NCBI RefSeq assembly: GCF_000189775.2 | Contig: NC_015555.1 | Span: 2,367,001-2,431,000 of the forward strand | Length of the DNA stretch: 64,000 bases | From: Thermoanaerobacterium xylanolyticum LX-11 | Lineage (GTDB): Bacteria > Bacillota > Thermoanaerobacteria > Thermoanaerobacterales > Thermoanaerobacteraceae | Direction: 5' to 3' | Shown: positions 53,011 through 59,069 of the stretch, piece after piece | Position numbering within the stretch: the stretch's first letter is position 1 | Layout: each line of letters begins with the position of its first letter | Translations under genes and position numbers: made by a program | Notes under the pieces: model-generated | Databases searched by the model: none | Told to the model about the DNA's origin: nothing | What the model saw: only the letters and a program-made list of their open reading frames with translations

Positions 53011-53193
53011 ATGAAAAATCCATTAATTAGAATTTTAATTGATCGACTATTATATTTGTTAATTGCATCATATGGAATTATCAAGGTATTTATCGTTAAA
53101 GGTGTTATAGACAAAATATTTTTATTTGCAATATTCATTACATTCTCTTACGAATTTTACAAAACTTTTAACCAACAAACCAAATTCAAGTAA
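53011..53193 (+). CDS. Hypothetical small membrane protein
   Basis: 60 residues with two hydrophobic segments (LIRILIDRLLYLLIASYGIIKVFIV and IDKIFLFAIFITFSYEFY) and a short polar tail. No family recognised. Start taken as the third ATG of a run after CAGGGGG; the two earlier ATGs are only 3-6 bases upstream. It heads a row of small membrane-protein genes on the same strand. Confidence 0.6.
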   Translation: MKNPLIRILIDRLLYLLIASYGIIKVFIVKGVIDKIFLFAIFITFSYEFYKTFNQQTKFK

Positions 53194-53228
53194 TAAAAAA
53201 ATTAATTAACGCTAAGGGGGTAACATTC

Positions 53229-53663
53229 ATGAAATATGCTGGTTTTTGGAGAAGGTTCATCGCTTTTTTAGTAGATTACATTGTCATCGTCATAGCTGAA
53301 ATGATCTTGCTTTTAATCTTTGAAGTAATTTTACAATTGGCAGGAAATTTAGATAAAAGTAGTAGTCAGACTGATACGGCTATTGGAATGTTTATTTTAA
53401 TTGTACTCATAGTTGGTAATTGGTTGTACTATTCGTTAATGGAATCATCAAATCTTCAGGGAACATTAGGTAAAGTAGTTTTAAACATTAAAGTTACAGA
53501 TTACGATGGCAAAAAAATTTCTTTCAAAAAAGCAACAGTCAGATACTTTTCAAAAATTTTATCCACTTTAATAATTTTCATAGGTTTTGCTATGGCTGGC
53601 TGGACAAGATACAAGCAAGCTTTGCATGATATAATTGCTGGTACTTTTGTAATAAAAAGTTGA
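53229..53663 (+). CDS. RDD family membrane protein
   Basis: 144 residues. It has the family start YAGFWRRFIAFLVDYIVIVIAEMILLL with the Arg and Asp residues of the name, a second membrane segment TAIGMFILIVLIVGNWLYYS, then SSNLQGTLGKVVLNIKVTDYDG and a third segment near KILSTLIIFIGFAMAG, ending RYKQALHDIIAGTFVI. Some RDD proteins act in ion transport; the role here is unknown. Ribosome site AAGGGGG. Confidence 0.9.
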   Translation: MKYAGFWRRFIAFLVDYIVIVIAEMILLLIFEVILQLAGNLDKSSSQTDTAIGMFILIVLIVGNWLYYSLMESSNLQGTLGKVVLNIKVTDYDGKKISFKKATVRYFSKILSTLIIFIGFAMAGWTRYKQALHDIIAGTFVIKS

Positions 53664-53689
53664 ATTTTTCAAATGGAGGGATGAACAAA

Positions 53690-53863
53690 ATGTTTAAACT
53701 TTTTATAAGGGCATTGATTTCTAGTCTAATTTTTACACTGTTAATGTTTTTGTTATTTAAGAGAGAAAAAAGCGACTTTAAAAAGAAAAGTCTAAAGCAA
53801 TTCGTCTTTATGTTCTTAGTTTATTTCATAGCATATATGCTTATTAGCTTACTCATCAAGTAA
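53690..53863 (+). CDS. Hypothetical small membrane protein
   Basis: 57 residues, two hydrophobic segments (FIRALISSLIFTLLMFLLF and QFVFMFLVYFIAYMLISLLI) separated by a lysine-rich loop. The ATG at 53690 lies 8-9 nt after GGAGGG; two earlier in-frame starts overlap that site. Directly behind the RDD gene and probably co-transcribed with it. No family recognised. Confidence 0.6.
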   Translation: MFKLFIRALISSLIFTLLMFLLFKREKSDFKKKSLKQFVFMFLVYFIAYMLISLLIK

Positions 53864-53899
53864 AAATTTTAAAATTTTTCTGAAGGAGTGTCATTGTAA

Positions 53900-54481
53900 A
53901 TGCATAGAAAGAACATTATAACAATAATTATTGCTGTGTTAATAATGGCCTTTGGATTAATTATAGGATCATTAAGCAGATATAACATCTTAGAAAAAAT
54001 TTTTTCTGTTCTCTTAGTTACAGCAATACTTGTTGTAATATATGATGCATATTTTCTTTTCAAAGATAAAAAATATTTTGGAAAAGCAAAATGGATAGTA
54101 AAATCAAGCAATAATACATTACTGCTTACAATCAGCTTGTATTGTATCTTAATACCGAATTTAAGCAACAACTCTAAAGGCTCTCTGCACATCATGCTTA
54201 TCTCAATTATCTTTGTATGTGGACTAATCCCCTTTCTTCATTCTATATTAAAAGACGGAATAAATGAAAAAGGCATATTTCATTGGGGCACTTTTTACAC
54301 ATGGGATAAAATTCAAAGCTACAGCTTTACAGACAATTTTTTAGTCATTGCTTTAAATTCCACCACTAATAAAATCAAATTAATTGTCAAAAAAGAAGAT
54401 AAGGAAAATACTCAACCACCACCTGCTAAAGCAGGTGGGTTGGATATGCCGCTTAAGCAGCTTAAAACTCGCCTAAAGTAA
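53900..54481 (+). CDS. Membrane protein (DUF5673-like) with IS-derived C-terminus
   Basis: 193 residues. Four hydrophobic segments (NIITIIIAVLIMAFGLIIG, IFSVLLVTAILVVIYDAYFLF, LLLTISLYCILIPNL, IMLISIIFVCGLIPFL) are followed by a soluble domain with KGIFHWGTFYTWDKIQSYSF and NKIKLIVKKEDK, a pattern like DUF5673. The last ~25 residues (from TQPPPAKAGG) are encoded by the end hairpin of the IS200/IS605 element, so the original C-terminus was replaced by the insertion. Probably only a few native residues are missing. Role unknown. Confidence 0.7.
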   Translation: MHRKNIITIIIAVLIMAFGLIIGSLSRYNILEKIFSVLLVTAILVVIYDAYFLFKDKKYFGKAKWIVKSSNNTLLLTISLYCILIPNLSNNSKGSLHIMLISIIFVCGLIPFLHSILKDGINEKGIFHWGTFYTWDKIQSYSFTDNFLVIALNSTTNKIKLIVKKEDKENTQPPPAKAGGLDMPLKQLKTRLK

Positions 54482-55005
54482 AATTATCATTCTTTTGATT
54501 TTCTTCTATGTCTTGATTTTGTATATACTCTATTATCACTTCATCTGTTACATTGCCACTACTTGCTGCAAAATATCCTCGTGCCCATAAATGTTGTCCC
54601 CAAAATTGTTTGTTAAGCTCCTTATTCTCCATTAGCAGCTTTCTCGAACTATATCCTTTTATATATTGCACTAGCTTACTTACTGACAAATGTGGTGGTG
54701 CCGACACTAGTATATGTATATGATCTTTTGATACATGTCCTGATAATATTTCTACTTCATTATTTTTGCATACCATTCTTATTAGTTCTCTTGTCCTTTC
54801 AGCTATTTTCCCAACCAATACCGGTTTTCTATATTTTGTTATCCATACTATATGATATTTTAGATCATATGTAGCATGTGACGACTTTCTATAATTTTGC
54901 ATATTTATCACCTCTAGTTTATTTTTTACTAGAAGTGATTATTTATTTTTATTCGTTGACCTAAAGGTTTCAGCTTAAGCTGAGGGATTTAACCCCATTA
55001 TACAG
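54413..55005 (-). mobile_element. IS200/IS605-family insertion sequence (tnpA only)
   Basis: One Y1 transposase gene flanked by subterminal hairpins: CCACCTGC-TAAA-type stem with GCAGGTGG at 54413-54443 (3' end of the element) and TCAGCTTAAGCTGA at 54970-54983 (5' end). No TnpB/accessory gene is present. Exact ends are approximate since this family makes no target duplication. Confidence 0.8.
54462..54902 (-). CDS. tnpA: IS200/IS605-family transposase TnpA (Y1 HUH)
   Basis: Single-strand transposase. 146 residues from ATG 54900-54902, placed after AGAGGTGATAAAT. The opening QNYRKSSHATYDLKYHIVWITKYRKPVL is typical, the HUH motif is DHIHILVSAPP, and the catalytic tyrosine lies in VIIEYIQNQDIEE. 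Central QFWGQHLWARGYFAASSGNVT is conserved. Complete, so potentially active. Its 3' end overlaps the tail of the disrupted membrane-protein ORF on the other strand. Confidence 0.95.
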   Translation of the reverse strand: MQNYRKSSHATYDLKYHIVWITKYRKPVLVGKIAERTRELIRMVCKNNEVEILSGHVSKDHIHILVSAPPHLSVSKLVQYIKGYSSRKLLMENKELNKQFWGQHLWARGYFAASSGNVTDEVIIEYIQNQDIEENQKNDNFTLGEF

Positions 55006-55097
55006 ACATTAAACTTTTATTAAAAGAGTATATAAAGCGCTAACGTCAATCAACAAATAAAATAACAAGCCAAGAAAAAACCGAGATTTACTCTCGG

Positions 55098-55382
55098 TTA
55101 TATTTCATCTACATCCACGTATTTAGCTATTATATCGTCAACAGGAATTATCAAATACTCGGTATCGCCGTGCTTTATCTTCGTGCCAGAAAATTCTTTG
55201 TATATGACTCTATCGCCTATTGATATCTCGTCTGTGGCACCAGCTGCAAGGCCTTCTACAATTCCTTCATGAAGCTTTTCTTGTGCGTTTCTTGGTATTA
55301 TTATGCCGCCAACTTTTTTGTCACCTTCAGCTTCTTCAAGCCTTATAAGTGCGTTCCCATTTACTGGTTGTATCTTTTCCAT
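55098..55382 (-). CDS. GroES-like co-chaperonin paralogue
   Basis: 94 residues with the Cpn10 pattern: MEKIQPVNGNALIRLEE, a mobile-loop-like EGDKKVGGIIIPRNAQEK with the hydrophobic III tripeptide, GIVEGLAAGATDEISIGDRVIYKEFSGTKIKHGD and YLIIPVDDIIAKYV. No groEL is adjacent, so it is probably a second, stand-alone copy; the main groESL must lie elsewhere. ATG at 55380-55382 gives the best spacing to GGAGAAAGG. It lies 37 bp behind the thioredoxin/glutaredoxin gene on the same strand and may share its transcript. Confidence 0.85.
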   Translation of the reverse strand: MEKIQPVNGNALIRLEEAEGDKKVGGIIIPRNAQEKLHEGIVEGLAAGATDEISIGDRVIYKEFSGTKIKHGDTEYLIIPVDDIIAKYVDVDEI

Positions 55383-55419
55383 GTACATCATCCTTTCTCC
55401 ATTATATTATAAATATTTT

Positions 55420-55995
55420 TTATCCTTGGATACCTAATAGTGTGTTTAATCTGGCCTTATCAAATCCCACTACTATTGTACCATCTATGTCCGTCTGTGG
55501 CACGCCTCTTTGCCCGCTTCTCCTTACAAGCTCCTCAGCAGCACCAGGATTTTTGGTCACATCTACTTCTCTAAATGGTATATTGTTTTGCCTCAAGTAT
55601 GACTTTGTGGCACTGCACCACGGGCATGAAGGCGATGTGTAGACAATAACCCTATGATATTTTTTTGATCCATCGCTTGACTTTACAGGCGATGTAGTAA
55701 GCAACTTTTCGTAATAATCTTCTGATTGTACACCGTAGACTATCTGCTGTACTTTCCCATCGCCATAAGCAATTAAAGCAGGTACAGCAGTAATGCCAAA
55801 TTCTGTATGCAATCCCACCTCTGACGCATTTACTGCATAGACTTTTACATCTTTGTTTTTATCGCTGAATTTCTTTAAATTATCTAACGCCTCTAAACTT
55901 TTTTGAGATTTATTGGAGTAAAACAACAGCATGAAGAAATCTGCTGATTTTTTTATGTCTTCAAATTCACTCCTATCCTTTATAAAGCTTAACAT
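55420..55995 (-). CDS. Thioredoxin-like/glutaredoxin fusion protein
   Basis: Two redox folds in one 191-residue chain. The N-terminal thioredoxin-like domain (FEDIKKSADFFMLLFYSNKSQKSLEAL ... EFGITAVPALIAYGDGKV) keeps the cis-proline but has SNKSQKS in place of the CxxC pair, so it is redox-inactive. The C-terminal glutaredoxin domain has VIVYTSPSCPWCSATKSYL with CPWC, and GQRGVPQTDIDG with its cis-proline. The start ATG at 55993-55995 follows AGAGGTG. Likely substrates are unknown; the dead domain may serve in binding. Confidence 0.88.
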   Translation of the reverse strand: MLSFIKDRSEFEDIKKSADFFMLLFYSNKSQKSLEALDNLKKFSDKNKDVKVYAVNASEVGLHTEFGITAVPALIAYGDGKVQQIVYGVQSEDYYEKLLTTSPVKSSDGSKKYHRVIVYTSPSCPWCSATKSYLRQNNIPFREVDVTKNPGAAEELVRRSGQRGVPQTDIDGTIVVGFDKARLNTLLGIQG

Positions 55996-56175
55996 ACGCA
56001 ACACCTCTTACAATTATATATAAGTCGCGGGTTTATACCCCCCAATGGTAACTGGTTTAATCTACAATATATTATATTCACACTGCAGTAAAATGTCAAC
56101 ATATCAAATATCACGAGAAAAGTATATGTTTATATAAGCTAATGTATACTATCTATAAGGAAAGGAGTTGTTTTT

Positions 56176-56364
56176 ATGAAATATAAAAGAGCTGAAGAAA
56201 TATACAATTCTCCATCAAATTATGAAGTTATCTACGATGGTCAGGCAGTATGGATAAATTCTCTAAATCCCAATAAAAAATACGCTAATATCAAATTTTT
56301 GCACGATAATGCCATCATAGACGTACCTGTCGGCTTTTTGGTGGAAGGCAAAAAATTAAGCTAA
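56176..56364 (+). CDS. sspH: Small acid-soluble spore protein, H type
   Basis: 62 residues: KYKRAEEIYNSPSNYEVIYDGQAVWINSLN, then YANIKFLHDN and VPVGFLVEGKKL, matching the H-type minor SASP pattern (KRAxEI..SP...V.Y.G..VWI). These proteins are made in the forespore and contribute to spore properties. Good ribosome site AAGGAAAGGAG. Single gene followed by a strong hairpin. It supports a sporulating host. Confidence 0.9.
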   Translation: MKYKRAEEIYNSPSNYEVIYDGQAVWINSLNPNKKYANIKFLHDNAIIDVPVGFLVEGKKLS

Positions 56365-56366
56365 AA

Positions 56367-56407
56367 ATAAGAGCAGCTTTTTTCGATCGCAGAAAATAGC
56401 TGCTCTT
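56367..56407. terminator. Terminator between sspH and the hemerythrin gene
   Basis: AAGAGCAGCT and AGCTGCTCTT are perfect 10-bp arms around ~20 nt; T-rich on both sides, serving both convergent genes. Confidence 0.75.
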
Positions 56408-56410
56408 GTC

Positions 56411-57004
56411 TTACGACATAAGTCGCTTTTCCCCTTCTAAAATATTTACCCACTCATCTTCCGTAAGTGTATCTAATGCCATTGGAAGAAGTATGTTCTC
56501 CTCTTTGAATATCATCTCTATTATCTTATTGATAAGCTTATTTAGCTTATCTTCAACTGCACCTTTTTTAGACTCATTGTATTCTTTTAAATCTCTGATG
56601 GTGGATTTTAAAAGTTCTCTAATCTCATCGTCCATACCCCACATGACACTTGGCGGGCCTGTTATTCCGTACTTCTCCAAATATGGGAACAAAAGCTTTT
56701 CTTTTCTTGAATAATGTTTATCAATATCCATGAGAAGATTTATACTTCCCAAAAGCTTTGATATGCTCTCTTGTGTGCCATTGCGTTTAAAATCCTCTAA
56801 TGCCGGTCTTAAATTTTCATTTATGTTCTTTTCGATTGCTCTATTTTCTTCCTTAAATGTATGAACCGGATGTCCGGGTATAGTCTCAGGTTTCTTTACT
56901 TGTTCCAATGACTCTCTGAAAACAGCCGCATGAACATCGCAAAGCCTTTGAATTTCCTTCACCGAAAGTCCTTCGTTCATAAGCTCCTGTTCTATCTGAG
57001 ACAA
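56411..57004 (-). CDS. DUF438/hemerythrin-domain protein, shortened N-terminus
   Basis: 197 residues from a TTG. It begins inside the DUF438 motif (SQIEQELMNEGLSVKEIQRLCDVHAAVFRESLEQ), then has a hemerythrin-like four-helix domain with iron-ligand-type residues (GHPVHTFKEENRAIE, DIDKHYSRKEKLLFPYLEKYG, EENILLPMALDTLTEDEW). The reading frame remains DUF438-like upstream (IDGITHTEL) but meets a TGA about 19 codons earlier, and no good ribosome site is present. About 40 N-terminal residues and the usual C-terminal PAS domain are therefore missing. It may be a shortened functional form or a decaying gene. Confidence 0.75.
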   Translation of the reverse strand: MSQIEQELMNEGLSVKEIQRLCDVHAAVFRESLEQVKKPETIPGHPVHTFKEENRAIEKNINENLRPALEDFKRNGTQESISKLLGSINLLMDIDKHYSRKEKLLFPYLEKYGITGPPSVMWGMDDEIRELLKSTIRDLKEYNESKKGAVEDKLNKLINKIIEMIFKEENILLPMALDTLTEDEWVNILEGEKRLMS

Positions 57005-57097
57005 TTCTGTATGCGTAATGCCGTCTATCTTCTTATTTAAACAGATGTCTCAGCTTAATTTTACCTCAAAATACAGTTATTGCTGTGATATAGATAA

Positions 57098-58075
57098 CTA
57101 CTTTAAAAATAATTTATCCTTGCTTACATGCTTTGCCAATCTATCGTACACAAATTCTTTCATGTACTTTTCATTTTTATATGTAAATACTCCATCCTTT
57201 ACCTTCGTATCGTAGCAAAATACAAATGATGTTTCTTTAAGCTTTTCCACTTTTTTAGCCTGCTCCTTTACCATCCTAAATGCACCTATATTAAAGTCGT
57301 ATATATCTTGAAGTGGCAATTCTTCGTACAATTTATCTATAAAATCCGAATATATCTTTTCAAAACCATCAACATACATGATAGGTTCTAACGATATTCT
57401 CACTTTTACTCCTTTTTCAATAGCCTTTCTTATGGCCATTATCCTTTTGTCAAGGGACGGAGTAGAAGTCTCATAAATCGAAATCACTTCCTGAGGTAAA
57501 AGGGACCACGAAAATATTACATTATTAGGAATCGCTGTAGATTCAAAAAACTCCGCATTAGCACATTTTGTCCTTATCTCCATCAACAAGTTTTCATTAG
57601 TCATCGCGTATGAAATCCACATAGACGCAAAGCCTGTCAACGGCTCAAACGCCAATAAGTCTGTCTCATATGATATGCTTAAATATATCCTTTTGTCACA
57701 AGAAAGTTTGTCAACCTCATCAAAAAAGTCTTCTAAATTGACAAAAAACACGATATTAGCCGATGGATACATGCCTTGAAGATAACAGTAATCACAAGAG
57801 TAAATGCAGTTTAAGACATTCGAAGTATGGTAAAACTCATCAATCCCAAAGTTTTCGCACATCTCAGAACCTCTGTATATAAAATCGTACCTTTTCTTTG
57901 CCAGTATTATATTTGGATATTTCTTTTGCATGACATAATTCTGCCTTTGCCTTAAAAACAAGTCGCTATACCTTTGGATTTCAACAACAGTACTTTTTTT
58001 CAATGCATTTAATATTTTCTCTGTAGTAGTGTAATTTAAAACATCTTTTTCAACGTAAACATGAGAAAACTTCAT
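57098..58075 (-). CDS. Radical SAM protein, spore photoproduct lyase family (divergent)
   Basis: 325 residues. The radical-SAM cluster motif is C90-x3-C94-x2-C97 in NCIYSCDYCYLQGMYPSA, with the CYLQG that marks the spore photoproduct lyase group. Later ISYETDLLAFEPLTG and VRISLEPIMYVDG also follow that family. True lyases carry a conserved cysteine in the block corresponding to YETD (usually CTSD-like), which reads tyrosine here, so thymine-dimer repair by the standard mechanism is uncertain. Stand-alone gene with ATG at 58073-58075. Confidence 0.82.
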   Translation of the reverse strand: MKFSHVYVEKDVLNYTTTEKILNALKKSTVVEIQRYSDLFLRQRQNYVMQKKYPNIILAKKRYDFIYRGSEMCENFGIDEFYHTSNVLNCIYSCDYCYLQGMYPSANIVFFVNLEDFFDEVDKLSCDKRIYLSISYETDLLAFEPLTGFASMWISYAMTNENLLMEIRTKCANAEFFESTAIPNNVIFSWSLLPQEVISIYETSTPSLDKRIMAIRKAIEKGVKVRISLEPIMYVDGFEKIYSDFIDKLYEELPLQDIYDFNIGAFRMVKEQAKKVEKLKETSFVFCYDTKVKDGVFTYKNEKYMKEFVYDRLAKHVSKDKLFLK

Positions 58076-58133
58076 ATGCCGCTCATCCTCTCAAAGTTTA
58101 TAAAGATAAACAAAAAAGCGCCCATAGCGCCAT

Positions 58134-58760
58134 TTAAACATCATTAAGCTTGTGTATATCTAAAAGCAGCTTCACATCTGCTTCTCTTTCAAGTATGTGA
58201 TCATTCAAAACATCAAACTTTTTATCTATTCTCTTAAAATTCAATTCAAACTTGCCAAGTTGGCTTGTGTGCTTTGTGACTTCTTCAAATGTATGCTTTA
58301 AGATGTACTCAACATCACTTTGCTGCCTTTCAAGGTTGTATAGTCTATTTTCAACGCCATCAAGCCTCTTATCCATGCCGTCAAGTCTACTTTCAACACT
58401 GTCAAGCCTCTTATCCATGCCATCAAGTTTATTTTCAACACTGTCAAGCCTCTTATCCATCCCATCAAGTCTATTTTCAACGCTGTCAAGCCTCTTATCC
58501 ATGCCGTCAAGTCTATTTTCAACGCTGTCAAGCCTCTTATCCATCCCATCAAGTCTATTTTCAACGCTGTCAAGCCTACTTTCAACACCATCAAGCCTTT
58601 TTTCTACGTTGTCTAATCTTTTATCCATATTGTCCAGTCTTTTGTCTACGTCGTCCAATCTCTTTTCAACGCTGACAAGTCTTCCGTCCATGTTTTCCAG
58701 TTTTACGTCAATCGAGTCAAATCTTTGAAGCACCAAAGTCATGAACTCTTCATTTGTCAA
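58134..58760 (-). CDS. Long coiled-coil protein with tandem 14-residue repeats
   Basis: 208 residues from a TTG after AGGGGAGGG. Residues ~30-140 are a continuous heptad coiled coil. Five tandem copies of RLDSVENRLDGMDK (with single changes) are encoded by near-identical 42-bp DNA repeats, flanked by related units (RLDNVEKRLDGVES). The last ~60 residues are another helical segment ending VKLLLDIHKLNDV. No membrane segment. Similar proteins are widespread but have no assigned function. The DNA repeats should be prone to copy-number change. Confidence 0.8.
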   Translation of the reverse strand: MTNEEFMTLVLQRFDSIDVKLENMDGRLVSVEKRLDDVDKRLDNMDKRLDNVEKRLDGVESRLDSVENRLDGMDKRLDSVENRLDGMDKRLDSVENRLDGMDKRLDSVENKLDGMDKRLDSVESRLDGMDKRLDGVENRLYNLERQQSDVEYILKHTFEEVTKHTSQLGKFELNFKRIDKKFDVLNDHILEREADVKLLLDIHKLNDV

Positions 58761-58875
58761 GGTTTTTTCCCTCCCCTTTTACCTTTGTGTCCATTATAAC
58801 ACACCCAAAAATCACAAGCAATGAAATAATTTGAGTAAAATTTTTTAGTTAATCGTTTATAAAAAATTTTCTATA

Positions 58876-58904
58876 TTGACAAACTAATAGTGATAATATA
58901 TCAT
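58876..58904 (+). promoter_or_regulatory. Promoter of adhE
   Basis: TTGACA at 58876-58881 and TATCAT at 58899-58904, 17-nt spacer. The predicted start near 58911 leaves a leader of ~160 nt before adhE. Confidence 0.65.
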
Positions 58905-58919
58905 ATAAGTGTAAGGTGA

Positions 58920-58937
58920 TTGTTAAATGAATAACAA
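58920..58937. promoter_or_regulatory. Rex operator 1
   Basis: TTGTTA-AATGAA-TAACAA, an exact match to the Rex consensus TTGTTA-N6-TAACAA, placed just after the predicted transcription start. It also overlaps the start codon of the small upstream ORF. Confidence 0.8.
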
Positions 58938-59007
58938 AAATTATTTACATCATACGGTCCAAGATTCAATCCATTCAGGCAAATTTCCTATTAAAATGCT
59001 TGAATAA
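58927..59007 (+). CDS. Small upstream ORF (26 codons), candidate adhE leader peptide
   Basis: ATG at 58927 after AAGGTG (8-nt spacing) opens a 26-codon ORF, MNNKNYLHHTVQDSIHSGKF followed by PIKMLE, ending TAA at 59005-59007, 62 bp before adhE. It lies in the adhE leader. A small ORF ahead of an adhE-containing operon is also known in Clostridium acetobutylicum (orfL). Whether this one is translated is unknown. Confidence 0.45.
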   Translation: MNNKNYLHHTVQDSIHSGKFPIKMLE

Positions 59008-59038
59008 TAAGTACAATCACCCCAAACACAAAGATTTA

Positions 59039-59056
59039 TTGTTAATAAATTAACAC
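59039..59056. promoter_or_regulatory. Rex operator 2 (one mismatch)
   Basis: TTGTTA-ATAAAT-TAACAC, differing from the Rex consensus only in the last base, placed directly before the adhE ribosome site GGAGG. Confidence 0.6.
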
Positions 59057-59069
59057 GGAGGTGTTTATC

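Noticed and set aside
54413..55005. IS605 element with a TnpB guide-RNA nuclease
   Set aside because: Only tnpA lies between the end hairpins; there is no room or frame for tnpB.
58252..58728. Plus-strand open frame of 158 codons rich in Ser and Leu
   Set aside because: It is the antisense shadow of the coiled-coil repeat gene; its repetitive SSLLSMPSSLFST pattern merely mirrors the 42-bp DNA repeats and there is no ribosome site.
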